Shown piece after piece: positions 49,276-60,399 of a stretch of DNA of 64,000 nucleotides (its first letter is position 1; each line of letters begins with the position of its first letter). The translations under genes and the position numbers were made by a program. The stretch covers positions 186,001-250,000 of the forward strand of contig BQMF02000289.1 in the NCBI GenBank assembly GCA_027922465.2. The letters are read 5' to 3'. Under the pieces are notes generated by a model. That model made no database searches, was not told where the DNA came from, and saw only the letters and a program-made list of their open reading frames with translations. The DNA is from Turritopsis dohrnii (lineage: Eukaryota > Cnidaria > Hydrozoa > Anthoathecata > Oceaniidae).

Positions 49276-52200
49276 TTATAGTTCCACTTTGCTTTTTTCC
49301 TTCTGTAATTTATCAAGTCCGACCAGATACCCGATCACGTGCGCAACAGTAAGCGGTCCGTTGTAAATGACGTAATCTGTCTCACTTTCGAAATATCTGA
49401 TTTGTGGAAACGAGGTAATCTAAAACAGGTGGAAATTAAGTGTAAACAAACGGTAACAAGTAAGTAGGCCGTGACCGTCAGTTAAAAAACCTCCCATATT
49501 ATAAAAGATATCTGCATATCAATATACAACAAAGCGCAAAAGATAATTGGAAAACGTTTCAGCTATTCGCTCTATCATTTTATAGATTGTAAGGAATGAG
49601 CTTTAGATCACTACGCCTAAAAATCTTTGGTTTGACGACACCAGATAAATGATATATTTTTATTTGACTATAGTTAATGGCAACAGACAGAAAAAAAACA
49701 TTCACTTGTCACACCTGTAAGCCGCTACAATAGTCTTGATTCAAATTGCAATCAATCTAAGTAAAGTAAAAAACGAAATCAACAATCAGTAAAAAACGAA
49801 ATCAACAATCAGAAATTCACTGCCAACCAATTAAATTTCTGTATCTAATCACGTGACCCTACTCACTATAGCTAGCTTTATGTTAATATCCATGTCTGCC
49901 AATTCTTTAACGACTGCAGGAAACAATTCCAAATGTTCTTGGGACGAAGAAAACCTAAATAGATGAATTAGTTGAATGAGTTATCTGGAAGCAGCAAAAA
50001 GTATGGCATGGTCATTTCTGAATTGACGTCTACATCGTACCAAGAGTTATGAAAATAGATTAAATATGGGGTGTTCTTGATGCTGTCTATCAATTTGTCA
50101 CCGTCAATATTTTCAACCTAAAACGAAATGCAGACAGGCGTAAGTATGAATTTATTTCATACCACCCAGTACTTCAATCCATTAGAATGGCTGTTCTAAT
50201 AAGATAAACGCCAATAGAATAGGGCTCATCATGTCATAGGAGTACATGGCTGGAAAATTCATTTCATCTGGTTGAACTGTTCATAATGAGCTTTCATGTG
50301 GGCAATACTAGCAACTCCATACTCGCTTCTTAAAACTCGCATTTCAACTGGAAGTATAAGATTTTATGAGAATAGAACACTACCGACACATTATTTCTTA
50401 TACTATTTTCGTTTTTTGTACTTGAACTTCTTCAAAGTACTGAGAAAAATAACAAACATTAAATATCGATGATACATTTTGATAGAGAGTATGGTTACTA
50501 ACGAATGGGAATTTTTGTTGAATTGCTATAGAAATATACACACTATTTCAATGAAAATGCTTTTCATCGCAGTGATATTTTCATGATTTTTGGTCACTTT
50601 TTTAGTCGTCAAGTAATGATGTTTAAAAATAAATACCATGAAATTGAAGTAGAAATATCAAATAAGTAAATACGATTAGGAAGACTGTATCATACGTACT
50701 ACAATGTCGTCTGTAGACTGTAAAGGAGCTTCGTTATCTCCGTCAGTCATTTGATCGTCCAATACGACAGCTTGATGTAACGACGTGTCGACGAAGTCAA
50801 TCAAGTGGTTCAAATCACGTGATTGCTTATAATGAGATATCTAAAAATCATCCAGAAAGAAAAAATAATAACAACAATAACAGCTTTGTTGATGATAGAA
50901 CAGTTTTTATGAATCAGCAGAAAAACAAAATGTTTTACGCCCAATTCTTTAACGTTTGAATTAACGGCGTTAATGGGCCCAGAGAAGGTGTCTGGCGCTG
51001 AGAAGCTGGTAGCTAAGAAAACGTTATAGTGAAGAGATTCTACAGTTTCCTTGTTGTTGAGATATTTGCATACTTGTTTTTAAATGAAACAGCCATTTAC
51101 ATTTCAAAACAAAGGATATGTTGATATATTGTTGATATAGAAGTTTAGTACAAGCTCAATTTGAGAACAATTCCATGATGTTTATCCGGGGGTTAATTTT
51201 ACATTTCAACAACTTTTGTTACTTCCATTGCCAAGCCAATTTAATAAACAGTTACAGACTCCAATTTCTGTTTCAAAACCAATGTTAACATTTCCTATTC
51301 GTCTGCAAAAGGCTCATAAAAAATCATGCAATATGTTGCAGTAATGATATTTCCAGAAAATCATTTTTGAAGTGCTTCCTATAGATGACTCTTGAAATAC
51401 TCTTCAATTCTCAAAGGAATATTATGAGAAAGAAACGCAGTGAGTTTACAGTCATTTATGTTTAAGGAACTCTTGAAGTCATATAAGAGACTTTTGGTTG
51501 TATTTTGGTTATATTACATCATATTGCAAAGCTTCGTCTGTAAATACCACTATCAATGATGAGGTAGGATGTTTCAATTAGTTACATAAAATTTTTTGAC
51601 CATGTTTACAGTTCAACTTTAAGATAACTGGTAATATAACATGATAACAATCTTTTTATGTTGTGTGACAAAACACTTACCATATGTCCATTATGGAAAA
51701 GTTTGAGAGTGGGAAAAGAATGAATTTCTTGAACACGACATAGATCAGGATCAGCTGTGCAGTCAACCTTTATGAAAAGAACATACAAAGAGCTGAATAT
51801 TTTTATATATCAAGACAAAAGAGCTTCATTTTTTTATGCAGCATTATAACAACTGCTATAAAAAATTGTGCAACATATTCCAAAATATTTCAAGACGTGC
51901 AATGTTGAAGTGACAATCAGTGATTTTAAAGAACATAAAACGTTCCATTGATTCTGATCAGGAATATATTGTTTTCTCCTTTATTGACTTCCCTGATTTT
52001 GGAAACAATACAAAAAAAATTATTATATATTTAAAAATACAAAGCACAATAATGAGAGTAACAAAATTGGAGTTGACATGAGAAAGGTCCTAATGGCAGC
52101 ATGTTATCATGATACAGTAAAATCAGAGTTTATGCTGTGCGAAAATTTAACTTTAATAAATTTGATACAAAAAACGAAACTATGATGTAAAAAATCAACC

Positions 52201-55200
52201 TTAGCAATTGTTATTTGAGGGGTATGCTTGAACCTGGTAGCCAGCTCATTCCAAGTGGGTTCCAGTTCAACACAGTGCGGACACCTAAAGCAATATGATA
52301 GCAAAATAATTTACAAATAGCTTTCTGGATTAAAAAGTCTTTACTACCCTATATTCTCTATAATTAAATGCTCGTTGTCATTATACAGATAAAACAGAAT
52401 TATCATCTGCCCTAGCTAATTCTGTCCAAACTTTCAAGCTGAAATTGGTATGTTTTTCAAAATTAAAATTTCTGACATTACAAAATGATTTCTTACCATG
52501 GTGCATAAAAATCAACGAAGGTAAGACCTTGCTCCACTTCTTCTTGGAAATTCTCGGTTGTCAATACTTTTGCTTTCACAGGTATCATATCATCATCATC
52601 TACCAACTCTGACATCTGAATAGCATTGTCGAAAAATGAAGAAGACTGCAAAAAGAAATGACTTTAAGTGTAAGACAAGAAAAACAGAAGAAGAAAATGT
52701 TACTGATAACAAATTTAGAATATCATAAGATGTGTGAAAAACAATATGTAGAACGGACAGACCTTTACATCCCTACCATCAGGTATTTTGATATTGTTAT
52801 TTACAAATTGAGCAAACCCAACAATATTCCGATTTCCTCTGTAGGTGAATTTTTGTTTTTTGTTAAATAAACGAAAACTGAAAAAAAATCAATTTCAGTT
52901 TTAAAATATATTGTGGCATATGTGAAAATGCATATTGGAACATAACAACTCAGATGAATAACAATTTCAATTCCAATTTGGAATTGACTAGAGGCTCCTT
53001 CCTTCTTAAATCATAACGATTATTACCACAAAAAGTATTACGACCTCTCTATTTAGAGTCTGAAATTCATTTGTGAAATCAGAATCATTTCTAATTTTAT
53101 CATACTTACGTTGGATATGCTTTTATGTTTTCTCTTGAACACAGTGGTGTCGCTTCAGTACAATCCACCTGGTGAAAGAAATTCAAAGTTAATAATATTT
53201 TCTTGACAGGCTTTACAACTACCGTAATAATTGTAGATAGATAATTGTATACTCTATGGGTTTATTGTGGCAATGAATGCGAATCTATCAACATTAAACC
53301 AGTGAAAATCCTGAACTGGATAAAAATCACTGAATCTTCAACAGAAAGCATACCCATGTTGTAGAGCATGAAAAATTGTTAAAAAAATTTACATTTCTCA
53401 TTGTTTCTCACCCCTTCACCAATGCCACAGATTGTTAAAATATCAGTTATCCCTATTGGTTCTCAAGATATTCTCTGCATATATTAAGGGATGAAATGCA
53501 ATGGTTCCTACATGCAAAGCTTGCAACCTTCACGCATTTTGCGTGTTTTTTATGCATTTTTTTCCCAGATCATGCATGCTTAAAAATCTAATGACCTTTT
53601 TCATGCATTTTCTAAACCCATTTAAAACATTTTCTTTTCAAACAAATGGTCATTTTTAAACATACAACAACACCTCGGTGTCCATACACAACACAGACAC
53701 AATATTTTTATCAAAACAAAGTCAATCTTAAGACGCTTCAGTCATTCTACATGTGGCCTTTTGTTCTAGCCTGCACCAGACTTTGGCAAATGTAGGTCAA
53801 GATTTGATTTTGGAAATAATTGCAAATAGCGTATATGGTGAGGTGACAGAAAATTTATTATTTTTATTTTGTGCCACTGTCTTGAAATGGATTGAACAAA
53901 AAGTTCTAGTCCACCAGCAGATGGACAGCCTCAAGATTCCCGCTGTCCACTAATGCCTATCAACTACAAGTATTTAGGACTGTGTCTCAACAATAAGAAT
54001 CTAAAACTCCAAGTCCGTTCTCCACACGATAGTGTGATAATCAAGTCAATCTACTGTATGTGCCCCCTTGTTTTACAGCAAAGTTATCACACATTTTTTT
54101 CTCTCAAAGGTTGGCATGATCAAAGAATCTGACGTCAATGTGGAAAAAATATTGCAATTAAGGGCTCAGTATAAGATAAACTTTTTTCAATTGCTTTAGT
54201 TACGACAATAGTTTCATAGCTAACAGCAAACCTATATTGAAATGATCCTTTAGCACGAGTTCTTCAGCCAACACAACTTTGGATTTCTTCCTCCTCATTA
54301 TGAAAAAAATTCTAGTAAATCTAAATCCGGTACTCGTAAATCGCCAACGACTTTCTCACTTTCTTTCTCTAATATTCGTGGGCTTCGTGGGAACTTCTCT
54401 CATTTGGAATCTTTTCTAGCCAACTCATCTCCTGACATTCTTGCTATTTGTGAAACCAATCGTAACCCTTCTATTAGCTCTTCTGAATTCGATGTACCTG
54501 GCTATCTTCCTATTAATCGCAAGAACTCATCTATTCTTATGCACGGCCTTGGCATGTTTTTTTTTGTGACTGCCTTCCTGTCAGTTGTCAATTGAATCTC
54601 AAATCTCCTGACAAATCTTTCATCTGTCTACGTATTTCTCTCTTGCATTCAACTAGTTAGTAGTAGTGAGGACAACAGACGTCTTTTCACCAAAGCTCGC
54701 AATGACAATGACAAAAAGTTATTGAGGAGGCTAAAGGCACCTATCAAAATCTGGTCCATGATCGACTTACATCTGAATCTATTGGGTCTCGTGATTTCTG
54801 GCATATCTATCGGAGCTTTTCTAATAAGGGTAAGTCTTTGATTCCACCACTCTTCAATGGCCCTGAGGTGGCAAAAATGCTCGCCTGAACTCTCACCCAT
54901 ACTCTGTAGGCTATTCAGGAAGTGCATTGATGAATCTTGTTTTCCTTCTTGTTGAAAGATTGCTTCTGTTGTGCCTGCCTTCAAAAACTCTGGTGAGAGA
55001 TCGCACCCTTTATGCTGTCGTCCTATAAGTCTTCTATCTGTTATAAGTAAGATCTTCGAATCATTGATCAACTCTTCCATCACCCATCATCTGGAATCTC
55101 TTCATCTGTTCTCTGATCACCAGTACGGTTTTTTTTTTTTTTTTTTTTTTTTTTTGAACATTATACAGATTTTATTACCATTAAAAATATATATAAATAC

Positions 55201-58176
55201 AAGTGTATATCAGATCCTAAATTTTTTTTTTATTACGTAAATATGAAATAAATAGTGATGTAAAAGAAATCATTGGCAAATATTTGTCAATGCCTCTGTG
55301 ACACTGACATCATACATCGCCGTTGAAAAGTTCTGTGTGGTTCTACTGCCACGGAAGCATGTGTGGATGGCTCTTATGAGCATAAAGTTCAATTTTCGAG
55401 ATAACCAAGAAACAGTCTCTGAGTATCGTGAATGATCTTTGTGTGAGATCATATCGGACAGTCTCTTAATAAATTTTGAGCATTCACGACCAGCACCGCC
55501 AGTTGCCGCGAATACCAGGGGCGTGAATGAGCCGTGCTCAATCTGAAGGACTCGTTCGTTATATTCACGTTTCTTTTCATTCTCATTGATTACGTAGCAT
55601 CGCTTCGGATTTTGAGTGGCATACCTTTTCGCTAATGGGTTGAAAACCCTTACATCAAAAAATGCTTTTTGGCCCGTCACCCAGAATCCTCTAGCGGATA
55701 CGTCAAGTCTGGCTTCACAAGATGTATTGGATGATTTTGGTAAATTTTCCGTGCCAATCAACGGCTGCAGGATCGGCTCCTTCTGTACATCTCGACAAAC
55801 TTTTGATAGCTGGTTTGCTACGAAATCACGAATCTCATTGTGCCTCATTGATACAAAACCACCTTTTTTGCACGTCAGGGCATGTTCGAGCGAGAAAGGT
55901 GCTCCACATTCGCAATGTGATGGTGTTCGTTGCAATGCCCATCCGTATCGGATTCGTATCAGGTCAATGAAAGATTGTTTGTTGAGGGTATATCCTTCGT
56001 CTTGAATAGGTAGTGTAGTTAGCCAGGCTGATGCACCAGGTTCTTGGTTGAGCTCCATTAGTTGGATTTGATTAGTCTGGAGAGTAGTTTTTAGGTGGAG
56101 AACGGTGTTGTTATTTCGTTCTCTCTTCAACTTCTTGATTTCATTTTTCTTGGCAGGGAGTTCAGAGTCACGTGTATATTCATAAACTTGGTTGATGATC
56201 GTTTCAGATAGATTGGATGTGATGAGTTTGGAATCCTCATATTCGTGTTGACATAATTTGCTAAAGATGGGAATCGCGAGACCACCATCTCTTGCCGGCA
56301 ACGATAACAGCAACCTTTCGTCTTTGTTGACTACAATACCACCAGTACGGTTTCCGCTCTGGCCATTCCACTGCTGATACTCTGACCGTGATCTCTGAAT
56401 GCGTATGTCGGTCCCTCAATGCTTGTGGTGAGACACGAGCTATTGCTCCTGACATCTGTAAGGCATTCAACAAGGTTTGGCATCGTGGCCTTCTTCACAA
56501 GTTGAAGTCTTATGGCATTTCTGGTTCACTCATTGAGTTGGAGGTCGATCTTAGGACAAATGTAGCAAAAAAATAATGTTTTTTGAGAAAGTTATGAGTA
56601 CTTCGTTATAAAAAATTATAAAAAATTGTTGATTCAGTAGCATAGAATCAGAAAAAAAAAAAAAACACAACATTATTCAGCTGAACAAAACCATTATTTG
56701 AGATTTGATACTTTGCTTCCGCTCACTGTGAGAAAACAACATAACTAAAAATATTTAAAAAACCCTTTTGTTCGAGGGGTTTGAGCAAGAAAACTAGAAT
56801 CCACACTTTAACTCTACATTTTTACAAGTTAATAAATATATTAATTATATACACATCAATGGAAAGAAAATGTATTGCTCTATATTCATGAATTTATGAA
56901 ATATTTTTTTTTTTAAGTATATAATAGTTATTTATTTATTTATTTATTTATTAGGTATTATTTTACACGCTGGCCACACTCAGTTGCTATTGCATCTGTT
57001 TTCCAGGTGAGGTCACATCTTAGGTTCCAAAGTATTTGAAACCCATGCTCTTGGATGACCTCCTGCCGCACCAATGTATATATAAAATCGACCCAATTTT
57101 CCTCACGTGGCATTGGGTCGACCCCACGCTATGGCACATTCACTCCTGCACGGTGAATTGCTGCCAAGGGTAATTGAACTTCAATCTCTTCCATGAATTA
57201 CGAGAGTTAATAACCACTATGCTACAGCGCCACATAATGGTAAGTAGTACTAATAGAAATAAAGTCATGCAATGCATATGTATATAAGTAAAATGTATGC
57301 TGAGTCCTTAAGATTCCTCCCTTCTTTGTATCTATTGTATATAACAGTTAGTAATGTAATCTTTAAGATATATTAAAAATTACTTTTACCTACCTTAGCA
57401 ACTTTTAGGGTTTTAGCTTGATGACTCTCTTCAGCATATTTATCCCATAATGATTGTACTCTCTTGCAATGGCCACACCTAAAATTTGGATTTAAAATGC
57501 TTTACAAAAATTTAAACTTAAATATTTAATTTAATTATTTTAGGCTATTTTAATTTAACTTGAAACCTGTCCAATTATCCTTGCTTATCAACCCTAAAAC
57601 TTATTTGTCACTACTTTCATTTTCAAGTTTTTTATTCACAAAGTTTTGGGCATGCAAAAATGACCATTTTTAAGTGCAATAATGACATCTAACATTACAA
57701 AACATATACATACAATATCATACGATTGATATGCCCCTACCCCGTTTTTGATAAGCCCCAACCCACGTTTATGATATGGTTGTGTGCGATATTTAACAAA
57801 ATAAACAGAATCACAAGAGGCAAATTCAGCCTTTCCAGTCGTTTTTTATACGAATACAAACTATTTTATGATATTTTATAAAAAGACAGTACCAGCCTCT
57901 TTGTTGTGTTGCGTTAATGATGTGGTACAAACTTTTAAAATTAACAAAATAGAGAGAGCAACAGAATTTTAATTTAAAATTATTTTTTTACCAGGGGGCA
58001 TAAAACATCACGAAATGCGGATAAGAACTGCTACGAATAAGTTCAAAACTTTGTGTTGTGTATAACTCAGCGCCACAGTTTATTAAATCCAAATTTGATA
58101 GAAAAAAGGCAATATGAATGCCTATTCTCAAGTAATATGATATCCACGTTATGTTGTGGAATATTTGAGCCGCCAT
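49276..58176 (-). CDS. TXNDC5: TXNDC5/ERp46-like thioredoxin-domain ER protein, 12 exons
   Basis: This encodes an ER-lumen protein disulfide isomerase relative with three thioredoxin domains. Exons in order: 57992-58176, 57394-57478, 53110-53168, 52769-52877, 52497-52645, 52200-52284, 51681-51767, 50700-50840, 50041-50117, 49867-49954, 49715-49756 and 49276-49419. They join in frame to 416 residues (human 432). The start MAAQIFHNITW precedes a hydrophobic leader. Domain 1 has FYAPWCGHCK; domain 2 has FYAPWCPHCV. Domain 3 has FHNSWFSSSQ, so both catalytic cysteines are gone. In each domain an intron splits the Trp codon before the active site. The C-terminus KSKVEL is a KDEL-like retrieval signal. 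The last four exons lie in the segmental duplication. Intron 2 (53169-57393) is packed with mobile elements. Confidence 0.9.
49774..49820. repeat. 23-bp tandem duplication in TXNDC5 intron 10, copy B only
   Basis: GTAAAAAACGAAATCAACAA plus TCA is present twice in copy B; copy A has one version near 37158. Confidence 0.75.
53350..53480 (-). repeat. Partial dispersed repeat in TXNDC5 intron 2
   Basis: On the minus strand it contains GAACCAATAGGGATAACTGA and, further on, TCATGCTCTACAACATGGGT, both features of the family at 2958-3310. Confidence 0.5.
55131..56339 (-). mobile_element. Nested 5'-truncated LINE with poly-A tail
   Basis: It is flanked by an 11-14 bp target duplication (CACCAGTACGG plus T run at 55118 and 56340). 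The poly-A tail appears as a T run at 55131-55157. Inside is a 347-codon open frame (55270-56313). Truncation at the 5' end plus a tail and target duplication are the marks of target-primed reverse transcription. Confidence 0.9.
55270..56313 (-). CDS. LINE polyprotein C-terminal domain, 347 codons open
   Basis: The frame begins MLLSLPARDGGLAIP and contains a zinc-finger-like CECGAPFSLEHALTC, then GGFVSMRHNEIRDFVA and an RLDVSARGFW segment. It ends with SWLSRKLNFMLIRAIHTCF then RGSR. This is the region after the reverse-transcriptase domain of an animal non-LTR element. The absence of stops over 347 codons suggests a recent insertion. It lacks endonuclease and catalytic RT parts, so it cannot move itself. 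Confidence 0.8.
   Translation of the reverse strand: MLLSLPARDGGLAIPIFSKLCQHEYEDSKLITSNLSETIINQVYEYTRDSELPAKKNEIKKLKRERNNNTVLHLKTTLQTNQIQLMELNQEPGASAWLTTLPIQDEGYTLNKQSFIDLIRIRYGWALQRTPSHCECGAPFSLEHALTCKKGGFVSMRHNEIRDFVANQLSKVCRDVQKEPILQPLIGTENLPKSSNTSCEARLDVSARGFWVTGQKAFFDVRVFNPLAKRYATQNPKRCYVINENEKKREYNERVLQIEHGSFTPLVFAATGGAGRECSKFIKRLSDMISHKDHSRYSETVSWLSRKLNFMLIRAIHTCFRGSRTTQNFSTAMYDVSVTEALTNICQ
56929..57234 (-). repeat. Full-length tRNA-derived SINE in TXNDC5 intron 2
   Basis: Read on the minus strand, it starts with GTGGCGCTGTAGCATAGTGG (A box within), then GAAGTTCAATTACC (weak B box, 57168-57181). A body shared with 6172-6240 follows, and it ends in an (ATAA)n tail at 56929-56952. Confidence 0.7.
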
Positions 58177-58326
58177 ATTTGTTTATTCCAAAATAGCAAA
58201 ATCTTACGAGGGTACTTACCCGTTATCCATGAAGCTCTCCTCCGGTGATGAGAACTGCCCACCACTTCCATGACAAATGTGATCAGTTACTAAGGCGATT
58301 GCAACAGTTAATTATTTTTTTTCAAG

Positions 58327-58833
58327 TTAAGCAAACTTTGTTAACAAAGCAGATTCAAACTCATCTTCTATGGAAATTTCATAGTTATCGCTAATTTCTT
58401 TGTTACAAAGTCGATGCATTTGATTGAAAGTCCCTTCATATAGGCTTTTGACGTCGAAGCCGAACGAATACTGTGAGCCTGATAAATAATTCCTGTATCG
58501 ACTCCAGCCAATGACAAGGTCGTTTTTATCCACCTGGCAGAACTGTCCGCCGAGCATTTCTTGTACGGTTTTGTGGTTAAACACATCGTTACATTTGTCA
58601 AGCCTGAAGGCCAGGTATCTCCTCATTGTGGCTACCGGACATACGAATTCGTTTTCCGGGAAGGCTCTCAGGACAAGAGGTTTTTGCTGGTACCCAGATC
58701 TTGAGTGTTTGAGGACCTCGTCAAAGGTGAAGGTACATTCTGAGTCTGTCAAATACATTCTAGTTATCTTTATATGAGAGAGTGTGTTGACTCGTTGACC
58801 CAGTAACAACATCAGTAGCGCAGCTGTTTTCAT
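58327..58833 (-). pseudogene. Tyrosine recombinase fragment (DIRS/Ngaro type)
   Basis: The 168-codon frame opens with KTAALLMLLLGQRVNTLSHI, which carries the first catalytic Arg (GQR), and continues through FPENEFVCPVATMRRYLAFR. The His-x-x-Arg box, HSIRSASTSKAYMKG, is read only in another phase (58368-58601), so a frameshift lies near 58520. The final Tyr region is not recognisable. It is a dead copy. Confidence 0.7.
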
Positions 58834-59577
58834 GCTGATATTGGTGACTCAATATTCATATTTTCCAGATATGTTAAGAGTTTGTCCAGGTCCCATATGC
58901 AATGGTATTTTGGTGTCGGTGGTATCAGATTGTATGCTCCTTTCTTAGTAAAAACTCTTATTTAGAGCGCCCTCTAAAAAGTGTTACAGTAATGCGTTGA
59001 TGTTTGTTGACCATTAAGCAAAACAAAGGGAAGCAGCTTAATTGTTTTTTATTGTTAAAACGATGTGGAATAAAAAAGTCACACAGATCTTGAAAGTGTT
59101 TTTGTTGAACACAATAAGATATCTTTTAAATACAAAGCTATGAAAACGTATGATACAATAGAAAGTAAACTTTGATTATTCCCAAAACACAAATAACAGT
59201 TTCTCAAAAGATAATTTAAAAGATCGTTGAATGTGATGTGTTTAAAAAATTGTTCCACCATCATTGCCCCCGTTTTTTGTTGAAAGTTGGAAATTTGATG
59301 TTTCACGTAAAATCGCTACTGAAGGGTACTTCGGGTCCCATATCTTCTGAACGACCCATTGGTTTGCCCTCAAACTTTATAACTTTCTTTGCCTAAGGCA
59401 GGGCTACCACTGGTGCAGAAATGAAAGTTATAGCTTAAGTAGAAAAAAAGCTTTATTTTTTGAATCGCAAATTTAACCGCTAAAAATCGCGAATTTTTCA
59501 ACCAAAAATATATTCAAATATAGTGCTTTTGATTATCTAAAACATGCAAAAAAAGTTTTTGGAATCGGAAGTGGCTA

Positions 59578-60385
59578 TCAAAAGTTACGAGGTAATTTGT
59601 TTCCACTGCCAATTATATTGAGACAGACTTTAGCTATTTTATCCCCTCTTATTATTAGTGCGGCATGGCCAAAATAATAATTTTTTTTTGCCGCACTAAA
59701 ATAGAGTTTATACAACATCGAAATCATCGCATCACTTGTGATGTTTGTGACCTTTATATCTGCTTGAATGGCAGTGATTTGCCTTGCACTACAGAAGTCG
59801 ACAAATCTCTTGATGGTCACAGAGTATTTACTTTTTGTCTTTCTTCTCCAAGCTGTGGCTGTAGTTTCTGACGGAATCTCTTCTGTTCCGCTGCATCGTT
59901 GAAACACAATACAATATGTGCACCCCACCCCTCATAGTGCATATAATGCAGTCAACATTTGGATGCACACTTGTATGAAGGCATGTTTGATCTGTTGAGC
60001 CCATCTTGGTGCGATGTTTTCTCCAGTTTCTTTTTCCATTTCCATATCTTCCTCTATTGAGGCCAGTAGTTCCTCGTTCACGATTAGTGTTTGTTCATCG
60101 CGTTTCCTCTTACGAGTGTTTCGAGTGTTGAAAAGATGACTGACTTTGTCAAATTTATCAGCAATTTGAGCACTATGTCTCTATTGTTGTTTGGAGCACC
60201 TGCCTGCTGTTTTTCCATTTGGAGCACGTTTTTTCTCCTTGGTCCGAAGTTATGTCACTATCGCCCGAAATGGAAAGAGCCTTTGCCAGGTGTTCTTCAA
60301 TCAGTGCTGGCAGGTGTTGGGCTATGCCTTTTACTGCTTCTTGAATAATCATCTCTGCGCTTATTGATGTTCGTGAAGGATCCAC
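59578..60385 (-). pseudogene. Gag-like and recombinase N-terminal fragments of the same element
   Basis: From right to left, one frame (60173-60385) starts MDPSRTSISAEMIIQEAVKG. A second frame has RKRKRDEQTLIVNEELLASI then NIAPRWAQQIKHAF (about 59950-60160). A third (59578-59928) has KSKYSVTIKRFVDFCSARQI, like the core-binding part of a tyrosine recombinase. The order gag then recombinase fits a DIRS/Ngaro element that lost its reverse transcriptase. Several frame breaks are present. Confidence 0.5.
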
Positions 60386-60399
60386 TGGGTTTCCCTAGT

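Larger units (their letters stand above)
37455..50187. repeat. Tandem segmental duplication, copy B
   Basis: This is the second unit, adjoining copy A head to tail at about 37453, where the TXNDC5 intron sequence of copy A meets the left-edge block again. It is longer than copy A mainly because of the Harbinger insertion (2,655 bp), a fuller dispersed repeat and unmatched sequence near 48.4-49.1 kb. Confidence 0.9.
54318..56575 (+). pseudogene. Old LINE split by a nested insertion
   Basis: The left part (54318-55130) has an APE-type endonuclease start (SNIRGLRGN, DILAICETN) and then a reverse-transcriptase segment (CCRPISLLSVISKIFESLI) ending at DHQYGF. The right part (56340-56575) resumes at the same point with RSGHSTADTL, then DICKAFNKVWHRGLLHKL. 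The gap is filled by a younger LINE at 55131-56339. Frameshifts and the missing YADD region show that the copy is dead. Confidence 0.8.
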
